Positions 1-10,879 of a DNA stretch of 64,000 bases are shown in pieces. Each line of letters starts with the position of its first letter. The first letter of the stretch is position 1. The translations under genes and the position numbers were made by a program. The notes below the pieces were generated by a model. That model saw only the letters and a list, made by a program, of their open reading frames with translations, did no database searches and had not been told where the DNA came from. Source of the DNA: Cinnamomum chago (taxonomy: Eukaryota > Streptophyta > Magnoliopsida > Laurales > Lauraceae); NCBI GenBank assembly GCA_038049695.1, contig CP142456.1:18070501-18134500 (forward strand), in the 5' to 3' direction.

Positions 1-932
1 ATGGCCATCCGTATAAAACTAACCAGTATCCTTAGTTGTATTTATTGGGCCCCATCAATATACAGATAACATGTTATCAACAATAACCAGCATATCCTAG
101 TCCTACTGTGGATCATTTGATCAGAATAACAGGATAGTTGTTCAGCACGTAACCATATCAACAGAATCAGCACTTAAAAACCATTTTTGGCTAACCAAAT
201 CAAACAAATATTATTATAGACCATCAAAGCATACCATAATTTATCAGTTGAAATAAACCCTTAATTGCATTGTAGAGATTTCTACCTCCATAGAAATCCA
301 AGATAGAAGCAAAAGTAAATCAACAAAAATGTGCTCATGTGAGAGAGATTCAAAACTAAAATAAAAAAAGTACATGTTTCCCTAAAACAGATGGATGGGA
401 TGGAGATCCTTTTCTACCAAATCAGATTTTTAAGAAAACTAGTGTTTTTCTTTATCCTTCTGCCTTTTTTTCTTCTGTTAAAAGACAAGGGAAGAGAAAG
501 AGATTGGAGAGGCCATACCTTGCAAACCTGTGGCTGTGATCTTAATAAGACGTCACAACCAACGGATTTATAAGCACGCAATCTCGGCGAACCTCCAACC
601 CCAGCAACAACAATGGAGGGTAGAAGACACTGAAGTTATTCGGCCGTACAGGCCCCAAAACCTCCTGCCCCAGCATCGTACCTCACCTGCCCATTTTGCC
701 CTTACATTTTAGGGAAAGTTTAAAAAAGAGCCCCAATTTGATACGAAATTCCAAAGTTTTAGGCTAATTTATGACACGAAAATCCAGAGTCCACCCAAAT
801 TGAGTCCGCGATGAATTTTGAGAGCTTCGTGGTTAATGTCTGAGTTGACTCTCTACTTTTCTGAGCCACTTTGTTTTGAGTTTTGACGATTGACCGACTT
901 AAAAATAAGAGAGCCTCCATCGAGTGATCTTA
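1..932. other. AT-rich intergenic DNA, no gene recognised
   Basis: No coding region, RNA gene or transposon end can be supported here. The two short open frames near 391-712 have no recognisable motif. Confidence 0.5.
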
Positions 933-1086
933 TTTTAATAAGGAGTAATGCTACTTGGACAAACTTTTTTGGCCAGAATTTGGCCAACCCATTAGGTATT
1001 CAATGCAGGCTCAGAATTCTGGCCTAATGGGTTGGCCAAATTCTGGCCAAAAAAGTTTGTCCAAGTAGACTTTTTGTTTTAATAAG
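933..1086. mobile_element. Foldback MITE with 10-bp target duplication (Mutator-like)
   Basis: Two perfect 46-bp inverted arms, 951-996 and 1023-1068, begin CTACTTGGACAAAC and are separated by a 26-bp loop. The direct repeat TTTTAATAAG lies on both sides (933-942 and 1077-1086). A 9-10 bp duplication is typical of Mutator-like elements, so this is probably a non-autonomous MULE MITE of about 134 bp. It has no coding capacity. The perfect arms suggest a fairly recent insertion or strong hairpin-templated conservation. Confidence 0.8.
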
Positions 1087-1114
1087 TTACTACCCTAGCC
1101 GTTAGTGGTGCTAG

Positions 1115-1182
1115 GGACCCCGGCTGGAGCCCGGGCTCCCATGGGGTCCGTTGGGCTCCAGTCGGGCTCCCAGCCGGGGTCC
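1115..1182. repeat. GC-rich imperfect foldback
   Basis: GGACCCCGGCTGG at the left pairs with CCAGCCGGGGTCC at the right, and inside lies the palindrome GGAGCCCGGGCTCC. The block is an island of about 70% GC in AT-rich DNA. It resembles the core of a small foldback element, but I found no target duplication. Confidence 0.55.
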
Positions 1183-1189
1183 GTAGACA

Positions 1190-1959
1190 TAATCCCCTAG
1201 CCATTCATGCTGAGCATGGTAACATTATAAATTAAATATTTGTATATTAAAAATACTATTTGGTGTACCACTTTTCATCCATTAAATAAGTTATATAAAT
1301 GAAAATAAAAAAAATTGGACGGAAACGGAGTAGAAGAGATGGAGTAGAGCAAGAAAACTTAAAAAAGATAAAGAAGTAGAACTAAAATGGAGAATAGTGT
1401 GTGGTTTGATGAGATACGAGTGGGTAGTTATAGGGAGATAATGTAAAACATTTTAACAAAGAGGAATAACTATCATTCAAGATTATAACTCACGGTTAAA
1501 ATTAAAACCAAAACCCTTGGCTTTAATATATAATAATTTGCATTCCAAATCATTTTATAGGCAAATCTAATTCCAAAAGAGTTAAAATTTATTTATAAGT
1601 AATTATGCATGAGGCTGAGAAACAGTAATTTAGAAATGATGACTGAAATGTAATTTGAAGCTTATATTTGATCTTTTATATTCGATATTTGGACTAACAA
1701 ATTATATAATATGCAATATTTTTTTTATTTTCCTTATTATACTAGTTTTCTTGCATATAGAAATTTATTAATTTAAACTAATTATCATGAATCATGTAAA
1801 TAAATGTATTTTTTAGATTAAGTAATGGATTCATTTTTAAGTATTTTTTAAATTACTTAAAAAAAGGCATGACTCTTTCGAGTCTCCGCGTTGACTCTAT
1901 CTACGTCAATTTTTTTTTGCATTTGACGAGTCGAGTCCAAGCCACGAGTTTTCAACCTT
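1190..1959. other. AT-rich intergenic DNA
   Basis: About 770 bp of A/T-rich sequence. I see no gene, RNA or clear repeat. Confidence 0.5.
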
Positions 1960-2487
1960 GCTTCTAAATGCACCCCGCATTTTTCTTTGCACGCCCTCTC
2001 TCTTTACATCCACCATTGAATTTGAGATTTTCAAAATTTTCTTTGCACACCCCCCATAATACTTAAACTAACTTCACCTTAAACCCCACTCCCACCCCAG
2101 CCACCACGGCCCCCTCTGGCAGCACTGCAAGAGGGGGATAGGGAGGGAGAAAGAGACAGGAAGAGGGAGAGGGAAAGGGAGAGGGAGAAGGAGAAGGAGC
2201 AGTGAGAGAGAGACAGAGAGACAGAGACAGGGAGGGAGAGGGAGCGAAAGAGAGACAAGGAGATGGAGAGGGGAGGGGCGATGGAGATGGAAAAGGAGGT
2301 GGAGAAGGGGAGAGGGGAGCGGCAGAATCGTAGTGCTGTTGAGCAATGGAGATGAGATGGATAAGGAGTTGGAGAAGGGGAGAGGGGAGTATAGGTAGTT
2401 TGGGGATTTACCACAAGGGTATATTTGTAATTAAAATTTTAAAAAATGGCAGGTATGCAAAGAAAAATGGAGGGTGCATTTAGAAGC
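1960..2487. mobile_element. MITE candidate with ~33-bp terminal inverted repeats
   Basis: The left end GCTTCTAAATGCACCC and the right end GGGTGCATTTAGAAGC are exact inverted copies. Similarity continues inward through ATTTTTCTTTGCA, giving imperfect arms of about 33 bp. The interior is a CT/GA-rich tract. No clean target duplication is visible, so the superfamily is open. The long open frames on the minus strand in this interval come only from the biased tract. Confidence 0.6.
2128..2395. repeat. Purine-rich (GGA/GAGAGG) low-complexity tract
   Basis: The plus strand is almost entirely G and A over about 260 bp, in irregular GAGAGG, GGAGAA and GGGAGA units. It forms the core of the MITE candidate. 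A polypurine run this long could form triplex DNA. Confidence 0.85.
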
Positions 2488-3600
2488 TCTCATGAATTTT
2501 ATCGTAGTTTTTTTTTAAATACCAAAATGCCCAAATAATTGCACAAAATTAGATTATAATTCATCATTTTATGTGAATTTGTGGACTTGATTATGTCAAA
2601 TTGCATTCAATTTCATAGAATCACTTCATTTCATGCATTTGGGCATTCAAGTTGGAATTTAGGTATAAACCAATCATAATCCATTAATTTGCATGATTTT
2701 ATGAAATCATTATTTTTGCATCACATTTGGTCACACCAATTGGCCTTTTGGATTTCAATTATACTTGCCTGCTATTTTGGTACCATGGTGTAACTCATGA
2801 AAATTTAGTTAAATTGGTACATCATTAAACATGTTTGGGTCTCATGCATGGTCTATGTGAATTTTCTACATAAGACTTTTGTTGAATTTATTTCTTTCAA
2901 TTTGTAGGAAACATTCATAATTCAGGTCCCACGAATTGATGAAATTAGAGAGAGGTCAAAGAAGAAGAGAAGAATTCAAGACACCTATGTGGGGTCCACA
3001 TTGGGCGTGAACCCCAATGTGGGACGTCCCACTTGGTGTGATCTCTTCCCCCTTTGGCAAACACTATGGAGATTTGAAAAGCCAAGGTTGGAGCTCTAAT
3101 GGGAAACTTATTTTGGGAATCTCATTCACAAGAAGAAAATTCAGATTTGGAAAGAAGCCCTTGCTTACCAATTTAAAATTCAAATTCAAGCAAGAGAAAT
3201 CAAGAAAAGAAAGTTTACTTAAAGAAGTTGACAAGTCAAACAAGCAAGCAAGAAATCAAGCAAATTTGGAAAGAGGATCAAGAAACAAAGGAAGGAAGAG
3301 TTCCAAGTCCTCTTGAACGTCCGAGATGGGTCTGTCCCACTTCCCTATGGACGTCCAACACATGAAGGTCCTACTATTTTTAAGTTTGTTAAAGTCTCAG
3401 CACACGCACCGGAGGGGTTGTGTTGGTCATGCTATGTATGGTAGAATATTATTAGGAATATTTCTTTTATTAATGCTGTCATTTCTTTTGTTTTGTTTCC
3501 TATTTAGGCCAGGAGTTAACTTTAGCCAGTTTGCGTAGGCTTTTCTATTTGTATTTGTGGATCTGATGCATCAACTTTGGTTGCAAAGTGATGATGGTAA
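2488..3600. other. Unassigned repeat-like DNA
   Basis: No coding domain. The 2.9-3.5 kb part, with words such as GGACGTCCAACAC and a T-rich end near 3480, resembles LTR or retrotransposon untranslated sequence, but no boundary or family could be fixed. Confidence 0.4.
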
Positions 3601-3619
3601 TCATTGAGGAAGATTTAGC

Positions 3620-4140
3620 CGCGGATGACTCGAGGTAGGCGATGCTTAACGAGCATGGGGGAGCCATTAATGAGGACATGACTTGCGACCGTCGATCTGA
3701 ACGAGTCCCCACAATCTTCTGAGAAGTCAGATACACTTTCTTACTTTTCTTTGTATTTTGTATTATTTGTAAAGAGAAAAAAATCACATTTCTTGTCTTT
3801 CTTCATTGATAAGATTTGTAAATCGTCTTTCACGGCATAAATCGCCTTCTACGGCACAAAATCGCCTTTCACGGCAAACAAAATGAAATCTCCTCTCACG
3901 GCATTTAAAAAATTGTACCTCTTTCTTAAAATATATGTGCAATGGAAAGTTAGAAAGAAGAATTGATTTCCTTTCTACTTGTGAAGGTGAATCTCTGGAT
4001 CACCATTTCAAATTCCAAGTAGAACAAAAAATCTGGCATACCCGTACAAAAAATGTTGATAACTCGATTTTCCTCCTCCGCCATACTCCCGGCAACCCCA
4101 GGGGTGGGAAGGAGAGGACGAAAGGTCGGAGCCCCCATCA
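3620..4140 (+). repeat. Inverted LTR fragment (R/U5-like) of the Tat-like element
   Basis: This segment is the reverse complement, with divergence, of 13640-14100 plus the short stretch beyond the hAT MITE there. Shared landmarks are the CGACCGTCGATCTGAACGAG word, the repeated TTTCACGGCA/TGCCGTGAAAGGCG words, and CTCCCGGCAACCCC against CTCCCGGTAGCCCC. LTRs of one intact element must be direct repeats, so the inverted orientation shows a rearrangement or the remnant of another copy. It abuts the truncated second RNase H at 4140/4141. Confidence 0.75.
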
Positions 4141-4412
4141 GTGATGCTGGATTCAAGGGCGAGTTCCAATCCTACAATCAGTGTTTGGTATTCAGCTGCA
4201 TTGTTTGAACATTATTCCAGTAGCGAGAAAGCGTGTGGAATCATATATTTTTCAAGATTAACAAAGAGAATGCTAATTCCTAATATCTGTTTTCCTTTTT
4301 CATTTGTCCTGGTAGCGTCGTCGAAGTACATATCCCAGGAAACATTTGATGAGGAAATCTCCACAATGTAGATATGTTCGTCTAGGAGATCATTCTTGAG
4401 TGGAATAGGCAA
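4141..4412 (-). pseudogene. Truncated second (archaeal-type) RNase H domain
   Basis: The minus-strand frame reads a W-x-MYFDDA-like start, then a G-rich core, then AAEYQTLIVGLELAL, matching the first strand and the NEAEYEAL helix of the extra RNase H domain typical of Tat/Ogre elements. Coding similarity ends exactly where the inverted LTR fragment begins, so the rest of this domain and the integrase are missing. Not functional. Confidence 0.65.
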
Positions 4413-4483
4413 TGGATGCTCTGCGAGAAAGTCTGCTAGAGCTTGACCTTTGATTACTTTTGTGGTACATACCTAATATCGAA

Positions 4484-5931
4484 TTACAATAGAAGGATGG
4501 GCCATTTTGCCAGTCGATCATTGAGAGAACCTGCTTTTGTGACAAGGACCTTTAAGAGGTTAATCCTCGAAATCAGGTAGACTGTGTTGGATAGCAGGTA
4601 GTGGCGTAGCTTTTGTATGGCGAATATTATTGCAAGGCATTCTTTTTCGATTGGAGAGTAGCGATGCTTTGCACCTACTAACATGTGACTGAGGTAATAT
4701 AGAGCAACTTCTTTTCCTTCGTCGTTTTCTTGTACGAGTAGAGCGCCCAAAGAACACTCGATAGCTCTTGTGTACAAGATTAATGGTTTTCCAGTTGTGG
4801 GGGCAGCCAACACTAGATGTTTGGTCATGTATGTTTTGATGTCTTGAAATGCAGCTTAACATTCAACATCCTAAACAAAGTCCACACCTTTTTTCATCAA
4901 GCGAGAGAATGGACTGCACTTCCCTAACAGATTAGAGATGAACCGTTGGATGTATGTCAATCTTCATTGAACCCCTTTTAGTTCTCTTAGGGTCCTTGGA
5001 GATGGCATTTCTAGGATAGTCTTGACTTTGGTGGGGTCAAGTTCTATTCCGGCTTTCTAAACTATAAATCCGAGAAACTTACCCGATGAGACACCGATGA
5101 AGCATTTTAGTGGATTCATCCGCAGTTTGTGTTTGTGAAGTCGGAGGAAGACTTTTCGAAGATCTTTGAGATGGTTTTCTTGTCTTTGACTTTTGACTGC
5201 GAGGTCCTCAACGTAACATTCGACCGTCTTATGCTGTATATCCTAGAATATCTTCATCATAGCCATCTGACATGTTACACCAGCATTTTTCAGACCAAAT
5301 GGCATGACAATGTAGCAATACAAGCCAAACGGGGTCCGAAATGATGTATGCTTTTCATTTTCAGGACGCATATTAATCTGATTGTAGCCAGAGAAGCCAT
5401 CCATGAATGTCATTCGCTCAAACCCACAGGTGTTGTCAATCATCACCTCTGGTATGGGGAGCGGGAATTCATCTTTAAGGCACGCATTATTTAGGTCTCT
5501 ATAGTCAATACAGATCCTAATCTGCTTATTTTTCTTTGTCACTGGGACAATATTGGCCAACCATTCAAGATGTTGTTCCCCACGGATGAAGCCAACGCTT
5601 TTGAGTTTCTGAATTTCTTGTTCAATTTTATCCATCACATCAGGACGAAATCTTCTTTGGCCGTGTTTGACAGGCTTGATATCTTGTTGTAAATTAAGTT
5701 TGTGGACTGCTATTTGGGGTCTAAGCCAGGCATTTCAGCATAAGACCATGCAAAACAATCAACAAACTCACGAAAGAAAGAGATATACTCGGGTAATTCA
5801 TCATCCTTTATATTCTTACTTATGAATACAGGACATGGGTCCTCAGGTGTCCTCAAATCTATTTTTTGAACATGATCTTCTGTTGAAAGGTTTGAAGGTG
5901 GTTCCTCCACAATATTTTTGGAGGCTTCCAA
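4484..5931 (-). pseudogene. Ty3/gypsy reverse transcriptase and RNase H remnant
   Basis: From the 5' side the minus strand encodes a pre-RT linker (5931-5710, ending W-S-YAEMPGLDP), the RT fingers and palm (from 5638, with RICIDYRDLN, FMDGFSGYNQI and YIVMPFGLKNAG), and RNase H (4862-4484, with ECSLGALLVQ and HRYSPIEKECLAI). The usual YVDD catalytic box is read as YVED at about 5209-5220, so one catalytic aspartate is replaced. Stop codons interrupt the frame near 5241 and 5058. Homologous enzymes copy element RNA and remove the RNA strand; this copy cannot. Confidence 0.85.
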
Positions 5932-7123
5932 TTCAACATGGCCTTCTGAAGTTCCAAAGCTATTTATAGACCAAGGCTCTGCTTTTGTCCATGGGTCTTC
6001 TTGATCAGTACTCTTCTTAAGACTTGTTATGCGATAGTCCCAATCATATGCTGAAACTAGGTCGAAGTAGGGAACTTCTTTTGGAGACGATGGTTCTTTT
6101 GGATCGGAAAATCATTTTTCTGTGTCATCGGAAAATTCCTCTTCATTATCAGAGAAATCATACCAATTAGAGCTTCTTGGATTCCTGATAGATGACTCTT
6201 CAAAGAGATATACAGGGAGATCAATGTCTTCGTGAACATGAGATGTTGAGGCCTGATTGGCAAAACCACTTTGCAGCCTTTGTGTCAACTGTCCTATGGG
6301 AGTGTCAGGATCATACCCCAACTCGTATGAAGACTTGTCTATATGACGGTGGAGTTTTCAATCCTTCAATTGACTTTTGATCAGGGTGGGTTCCAATGGC
6401 GTGAGAATACCACGACCTCCTCCCAAACTGATTGGATTCTGAACATCATAGCCCATTTTCTTCATGATAACTTGTGTCATTGGACTATACAGGGATAGCT
6501 AAGGCATACCTTTATTTTGAAAAGGTTCAAGCAAAAATTTGATGAAGAAGCTTCCAATTTGTGGAAGGAGATTGGCCTTTCTTCTGTTGTAGTTGCCGGA
6601 ACGATGAAGAAAGCAGATGCAGTGTCTTCTACGTCGGCAGGTGTTTCCAATGGAGTGAGAGCAGGCTGAACTTACTGAGTATCAGCTTGGCTTGACGGTG
6701 TATCGTCTTCTGGTTCTGAATCTAAATCTGTGTCTTACAAGATAGACACGAAGGAAACAACAAACTTGCCGCTAGTCTTTTGTTTTGTCTTTTTCGCTTT
6801 GGTGGTGATTACCAAAGACTTGGAAGATTTAAGGGAGACAATGAAGGGAGATGGATTACTCTCTTCGGATTTGCTGGAAGGTTTGTTTTCTTCCGATGAT
6901 TGCTGAGGAGCCTTGCCCTTCTCTTTCTAAAGATTTTCGGCAAAGGGTGTTGTTTCTTCCTCTTTTTCTTCTTTTCATCCTTGTACATCTGAGCATCTGC
7001 AAAATGAACATCTTTTCCTTTGAAGGGCCTTTTTTCTGCAAACACTCGATGTATCAAGTCGTCGTTGCTAACGAACTTGATACATTAATGTAAAGTTGAA
7101 GGGACGACACCATTCTCGTGTAT

Positions 7124-7405
7124 CTAGGGGCGTCCAAGAAGGATGTTGTAGCATGAAGGGGTTCTTATTGCATATACAGTGACTTCAGAGATAAGATCAT
7201 CGATTTGCAACTTGAATATGATTTTGCCGATAGGCTTTTCAGCGCTCCCATCATATCCAAAGATGGATACAAATGTGTGACTCGGCTTGTTAGGTGGAAT
7301 GCCCAGCTCTTCGAGTGCCAAAGTAAAGATGAGGTCGAGTGTAGGACTTGGGTCGATCTGGACTTTGTGTATTATCATTTCTTTGATGTACCCTATGAAG
7401 TACAA
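7124..7405 (-). pseudogene. Retropepsin-like protease remnant of the gypsy element
   Basis: The frame carries the landmarks of a plant gypsy aspartic protease: VQIDPSPT at the catalytic loop (normally IDxGSS/T), LEELGIP, a G-YDG flap-like turn and the closing YNILLGRP. The active-site glycine and serine are not in the normal arrangement, so activity is unlikely. The flanking 5932-7123 and 7406-9076 read as Ser/Glu/Lys-rich linker sequence with many stops, as expected for the poorly conserved spacers of Tat-type polyproteins. Confidence 0.7.
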
Positions 7406-9076
7406 GGGTCAGTTGTGCTTTGTCTCGCCTCGCAGGAGGTCATCCTTATCAAAGGCGATGGTTGCACTTATTTCTTTCTGAACCGAGAGGCATTCAATGC
7501 CTGATCCCCGATTTTCTTCTTTTCTCCCTTTTAGGAAGTACTTGGTTTTTTGACCCTATAGTCAATTTCAATTTGTACAACTTACGTTGCATGTTTGTCG
7601 ATATCCGCATTCAGTCTTTGCAATTTTGAAATGAGATTATCATGAGTGTGTGGAGACATTCATAATAAGTTAAGGATGTGCAGTCGTGCATGTATGTGTT
7701 TGAAGTGCTCAATCAAGTCGTAATTGAAAGCCTCATTAGGGCTTGCATTTTCATTATTGTTGCCACTTGGGACGTTTACAACTTGTTTTCCTGAAGGATT
7801 CACATAAGAAGAAGAAGGTTGGTTGTAATTTTTGTGGTAATCCCAACAAGAGCGGGTACCTCTACCAACTTCAAGAGGGTTTTCCGCAAACGATCGCCCT
7901 TGGAATTAGGGGGTTGATCTTTCTCATTTGCTAAAGACATCTCTGTAGCAGCATTGTCGTCCTCAATGATTGCGTTACACGGAGCATGTTCCGGGAACAA
8001 GTTCTGAACATCATCAAGCAACTTTTCTTCCTTGTTGAGTAATTTATCGGTCCAGACATCTCCCATGAGGTCATGTATCTAGGGCCAGTTGACCGGATTT
8101 TCATTGAAGAGGACTTCATCGGCTGGAGTTTCTTCAGGATGATCGGTTGAAAAAGGTGTAAGTTTTGATGTCACAGTTTCAGGGGACGAAGGCTAAGAAT
8201 GTGATATCTCAGTGGAAGTCACCTGAGAAGATGTAGCTCCGGAAGATATACTACCAGACGTAGTCTGAGAGTATGTGTCTTCGGCAGATGAAGCTTCAGA
8301 GGCACTATCATCATGAGCTATCGTGCGCATTGCAAGTTGCCCCGATAGGAGATGCCCCCAGAATAGACTGTTGGAAATTAGACCCATCCTCGGATGTGAG
8401 AGTATTATTGATCCAGCAGCTTTCTTCATTTTTCAGGATTACCGGAGGAGGTACTTGTAAATCTTCAAGGACTTCTGGCGCTGGATTTTGATTGTGACGA
8501 AGGTGATTTATGCGATCCTGCTCTTGCTCTATGGCAAGACGCTGCAAGATCCTCATATATTCTTCAGGATCAGGCATGGGAGCCAAATCTTCTTCGTCAT
8601 CTGCTCCTTTCATCAATGTTGGGTTCTATTAGAGCATTGGCAGGTGCTGGATCGACAACATTTTCTTGAATAACCTCTTGGTCTTCTTCATCATCGAACC
8701 GAGATCCTTCTGGCTGTAAGGGATTATACCAGATTACTGGCATAAGATGAGATTCAGGAATTCATTCTTCATCGGAGAGGTATTCTCCTGTTTCAAGGGA
8801 TTCCTCCCACTCGTCGGTGTCACTGGACTCATATCCATCCATGGAGAATCCAATTACCGAGTTGCAAGAATATGATGCCCCCTGAGTAGCTTCATTTCTT
8901 AGCTGTGGTGGCATGAAATCACCAATGGTGAATTTTCTTGATGCCCTTGAAGTCTTGGGAACAAACTCTTCTTTTACCCCTAGTGAAGCAATAGAAGATG
9001 TCTCTGCCTTTTCAGGAACTTCTTATTTTGGTTGAGCTTTCTCCTGCTGTCTAAGCTTGCGGAGTTGTCTCTTGGC

Positions 9077-10879
9077 TTACCTTTGTTGTTGAGCAGTCAG
9101 CTTTGTTTTGACGATCTCCCAATTTTCATATTTAAGGAGATCGGGATGCACCCATATAGGCTGTCCGTCTGGTGTTGGATAAGGAACCAACTCTTGGGAC
9201 GTTTGAGTCATTTTTATCACCTTGAAGGAAGTAGTGATCTTCTCCTTTGGTGACTTTAAAGTTTGTCCATATGACACCATGTTGACGGAGGCAGACCCAT
9301 AGTTTTTATCAAAGGTGATGACTTCGTTTTTCCATATCTCGTTGATCTTCTCTCTCACAATGAAGCATTGATTGAGAGGATGCGAGACCATTTGGTGATA
9401 TGGACAATATCGAGGATCATTGGTTTTGCCAACATCTCCTAGTCTTTTGGGGTTTGGCAAGGTGAGTGTCATTTGCTAAAAGAGCCCCAAAGATTTCTTC
9501 ATTATCTTCATCGAACGGGTATTATTTTCTACTCGTTCTTTGAAGGCCTCAGAGAGTTTGAGTTTCTTACCTGTAGCTTTATTTTCAGCTTTCTTTGGCT
9601 GCTGAGGAGCTGACTTTGTTTACACATTAAGAACCTCATTTTTCTTCAGTTTTGAGGTCATAATGGTAGTTGGCTCTTTCTTCGATGATTCCTGACTGTT
9701 GAGGTCTTTGATCACCGTTTCAGCTTCCATAAATGCTTCTAGGAGTCTCAGGTTCTTTGATTTAATGCCGATGATCATGGAGCGGATCCTTGCTCTCATG
9801 TTGTTACGGCAGATGTCGACCGGCAACGCTTGTGGCAGTACATTTGAGCACTTGTATGCCATCGCCTTCCACTTGTGAATGAAGTCGTATGTGGATTCAT
9901 TCTCTCCCTGTTTTAGGCTACAGAGTTGCGCCATAGTAACAGGATGATCCTCACCTTTGAAGTGGGTTAGGAAGCGTGTCTCCAGCATATTCTAGTTTTG
10001 AATGGAATTCTCCGGTAGAGTGGAGTACCAATCAAAGGCCATACTTTTTAGGGTACTTGTAAAGAGACGGATCTTGAGGGCATCTTGATCCGTAATAGCT
10101 CCTGTTAGGATCTTGAAGTAGATGACGTGTTGTTTGACTGAACTGTTCCCCGTGTATGTTTGGAAAGCAGATTATTTGAATTTTGCAGGGAATGGAACCG
10201 AGTCCATCCATAGGGGATAAGGTGGCTTAATCCCATGCTCCTTTAGTGTATCCTCTTCTTTTTCTTTGGCGAGGATATTGTCAACCTCATTTTTGGTAAG
10301 GGCAAGTGACTCATCATCTCCACCGTTTGTCCCATCATTTAGATGGACTTCATTGTTTGGTGGACGTTGGAAAGTGAGAAGGAGGTATTCTATCAGAGCC
10401 TCTATTCTTTGTTGTCCTTGCTCCAACTACTGGATGTGTGCGGTTATGTCATCATGCAGCGGAGGCAGCTCAGCATTTGTAACCAAGATGGTCACCCTTC
10501 GAGAGTCAAATGAGGACATCGTCTTGGTGACTGAACTGGAGCTCATTCTTCTGGATGAAGAGTCGGAGGAGTAGTTACTCCGATGTCCTTGGCTTGAAGG
10601 AGCGGGAGAATTCTCCTGATGTCTTCGTGTCTGGGAGACGCTACGAGTCACCGGTCGTCTTACATGAATTTTAGTTGCCGACTTCTGGCGTTTTCTGGCT
10701 TTGCCAACCATATGGACAGCAGCAACTTGATTGGATCTCTCTTTCGACCCATTTTTTAGACACTTGAAGGGTAGAATACTGGGTTCTTCGCTTTTCTCAT
10801 CTCTTTTGTCGATATGCCGCGTGACGACGTATGCAACGAGCAATATGAGCTTCGGTGAGCTCTGGCTGAGCTCTAGCAA
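9077..10879 (-). pseudogene. gag remnant with Retrotrans_gag core and zinc-knuckle-like motif
   Basis: The segment 9988-9620 contains LETRFLTHF and the QGENESTYDFIHKWK helix with the CSNVLPQALPVDI turn, which are hallmarks of the plant retrotransposon gag capsid domain. Downstream, 9472-9077 has YCPYHQMVSHPLNQC, the CC-H-C-like box found in Tat-type gag. The upstream part, 10879-10172, is Ser/Arg-rich and then acidic. Frame changes and stops separate the pieces. The product would have been the capsid/nucleocapsid precursor of the element. Confidence 0.75.

Noticed and set aside
2074..2414. Two long overlapping minus-strand open frames rich in Ser, Leu and Pro
   Set aside because: They are translations of a purine-rich low-complexity tract inside a MITE candidate; no domain and no conserved start context.
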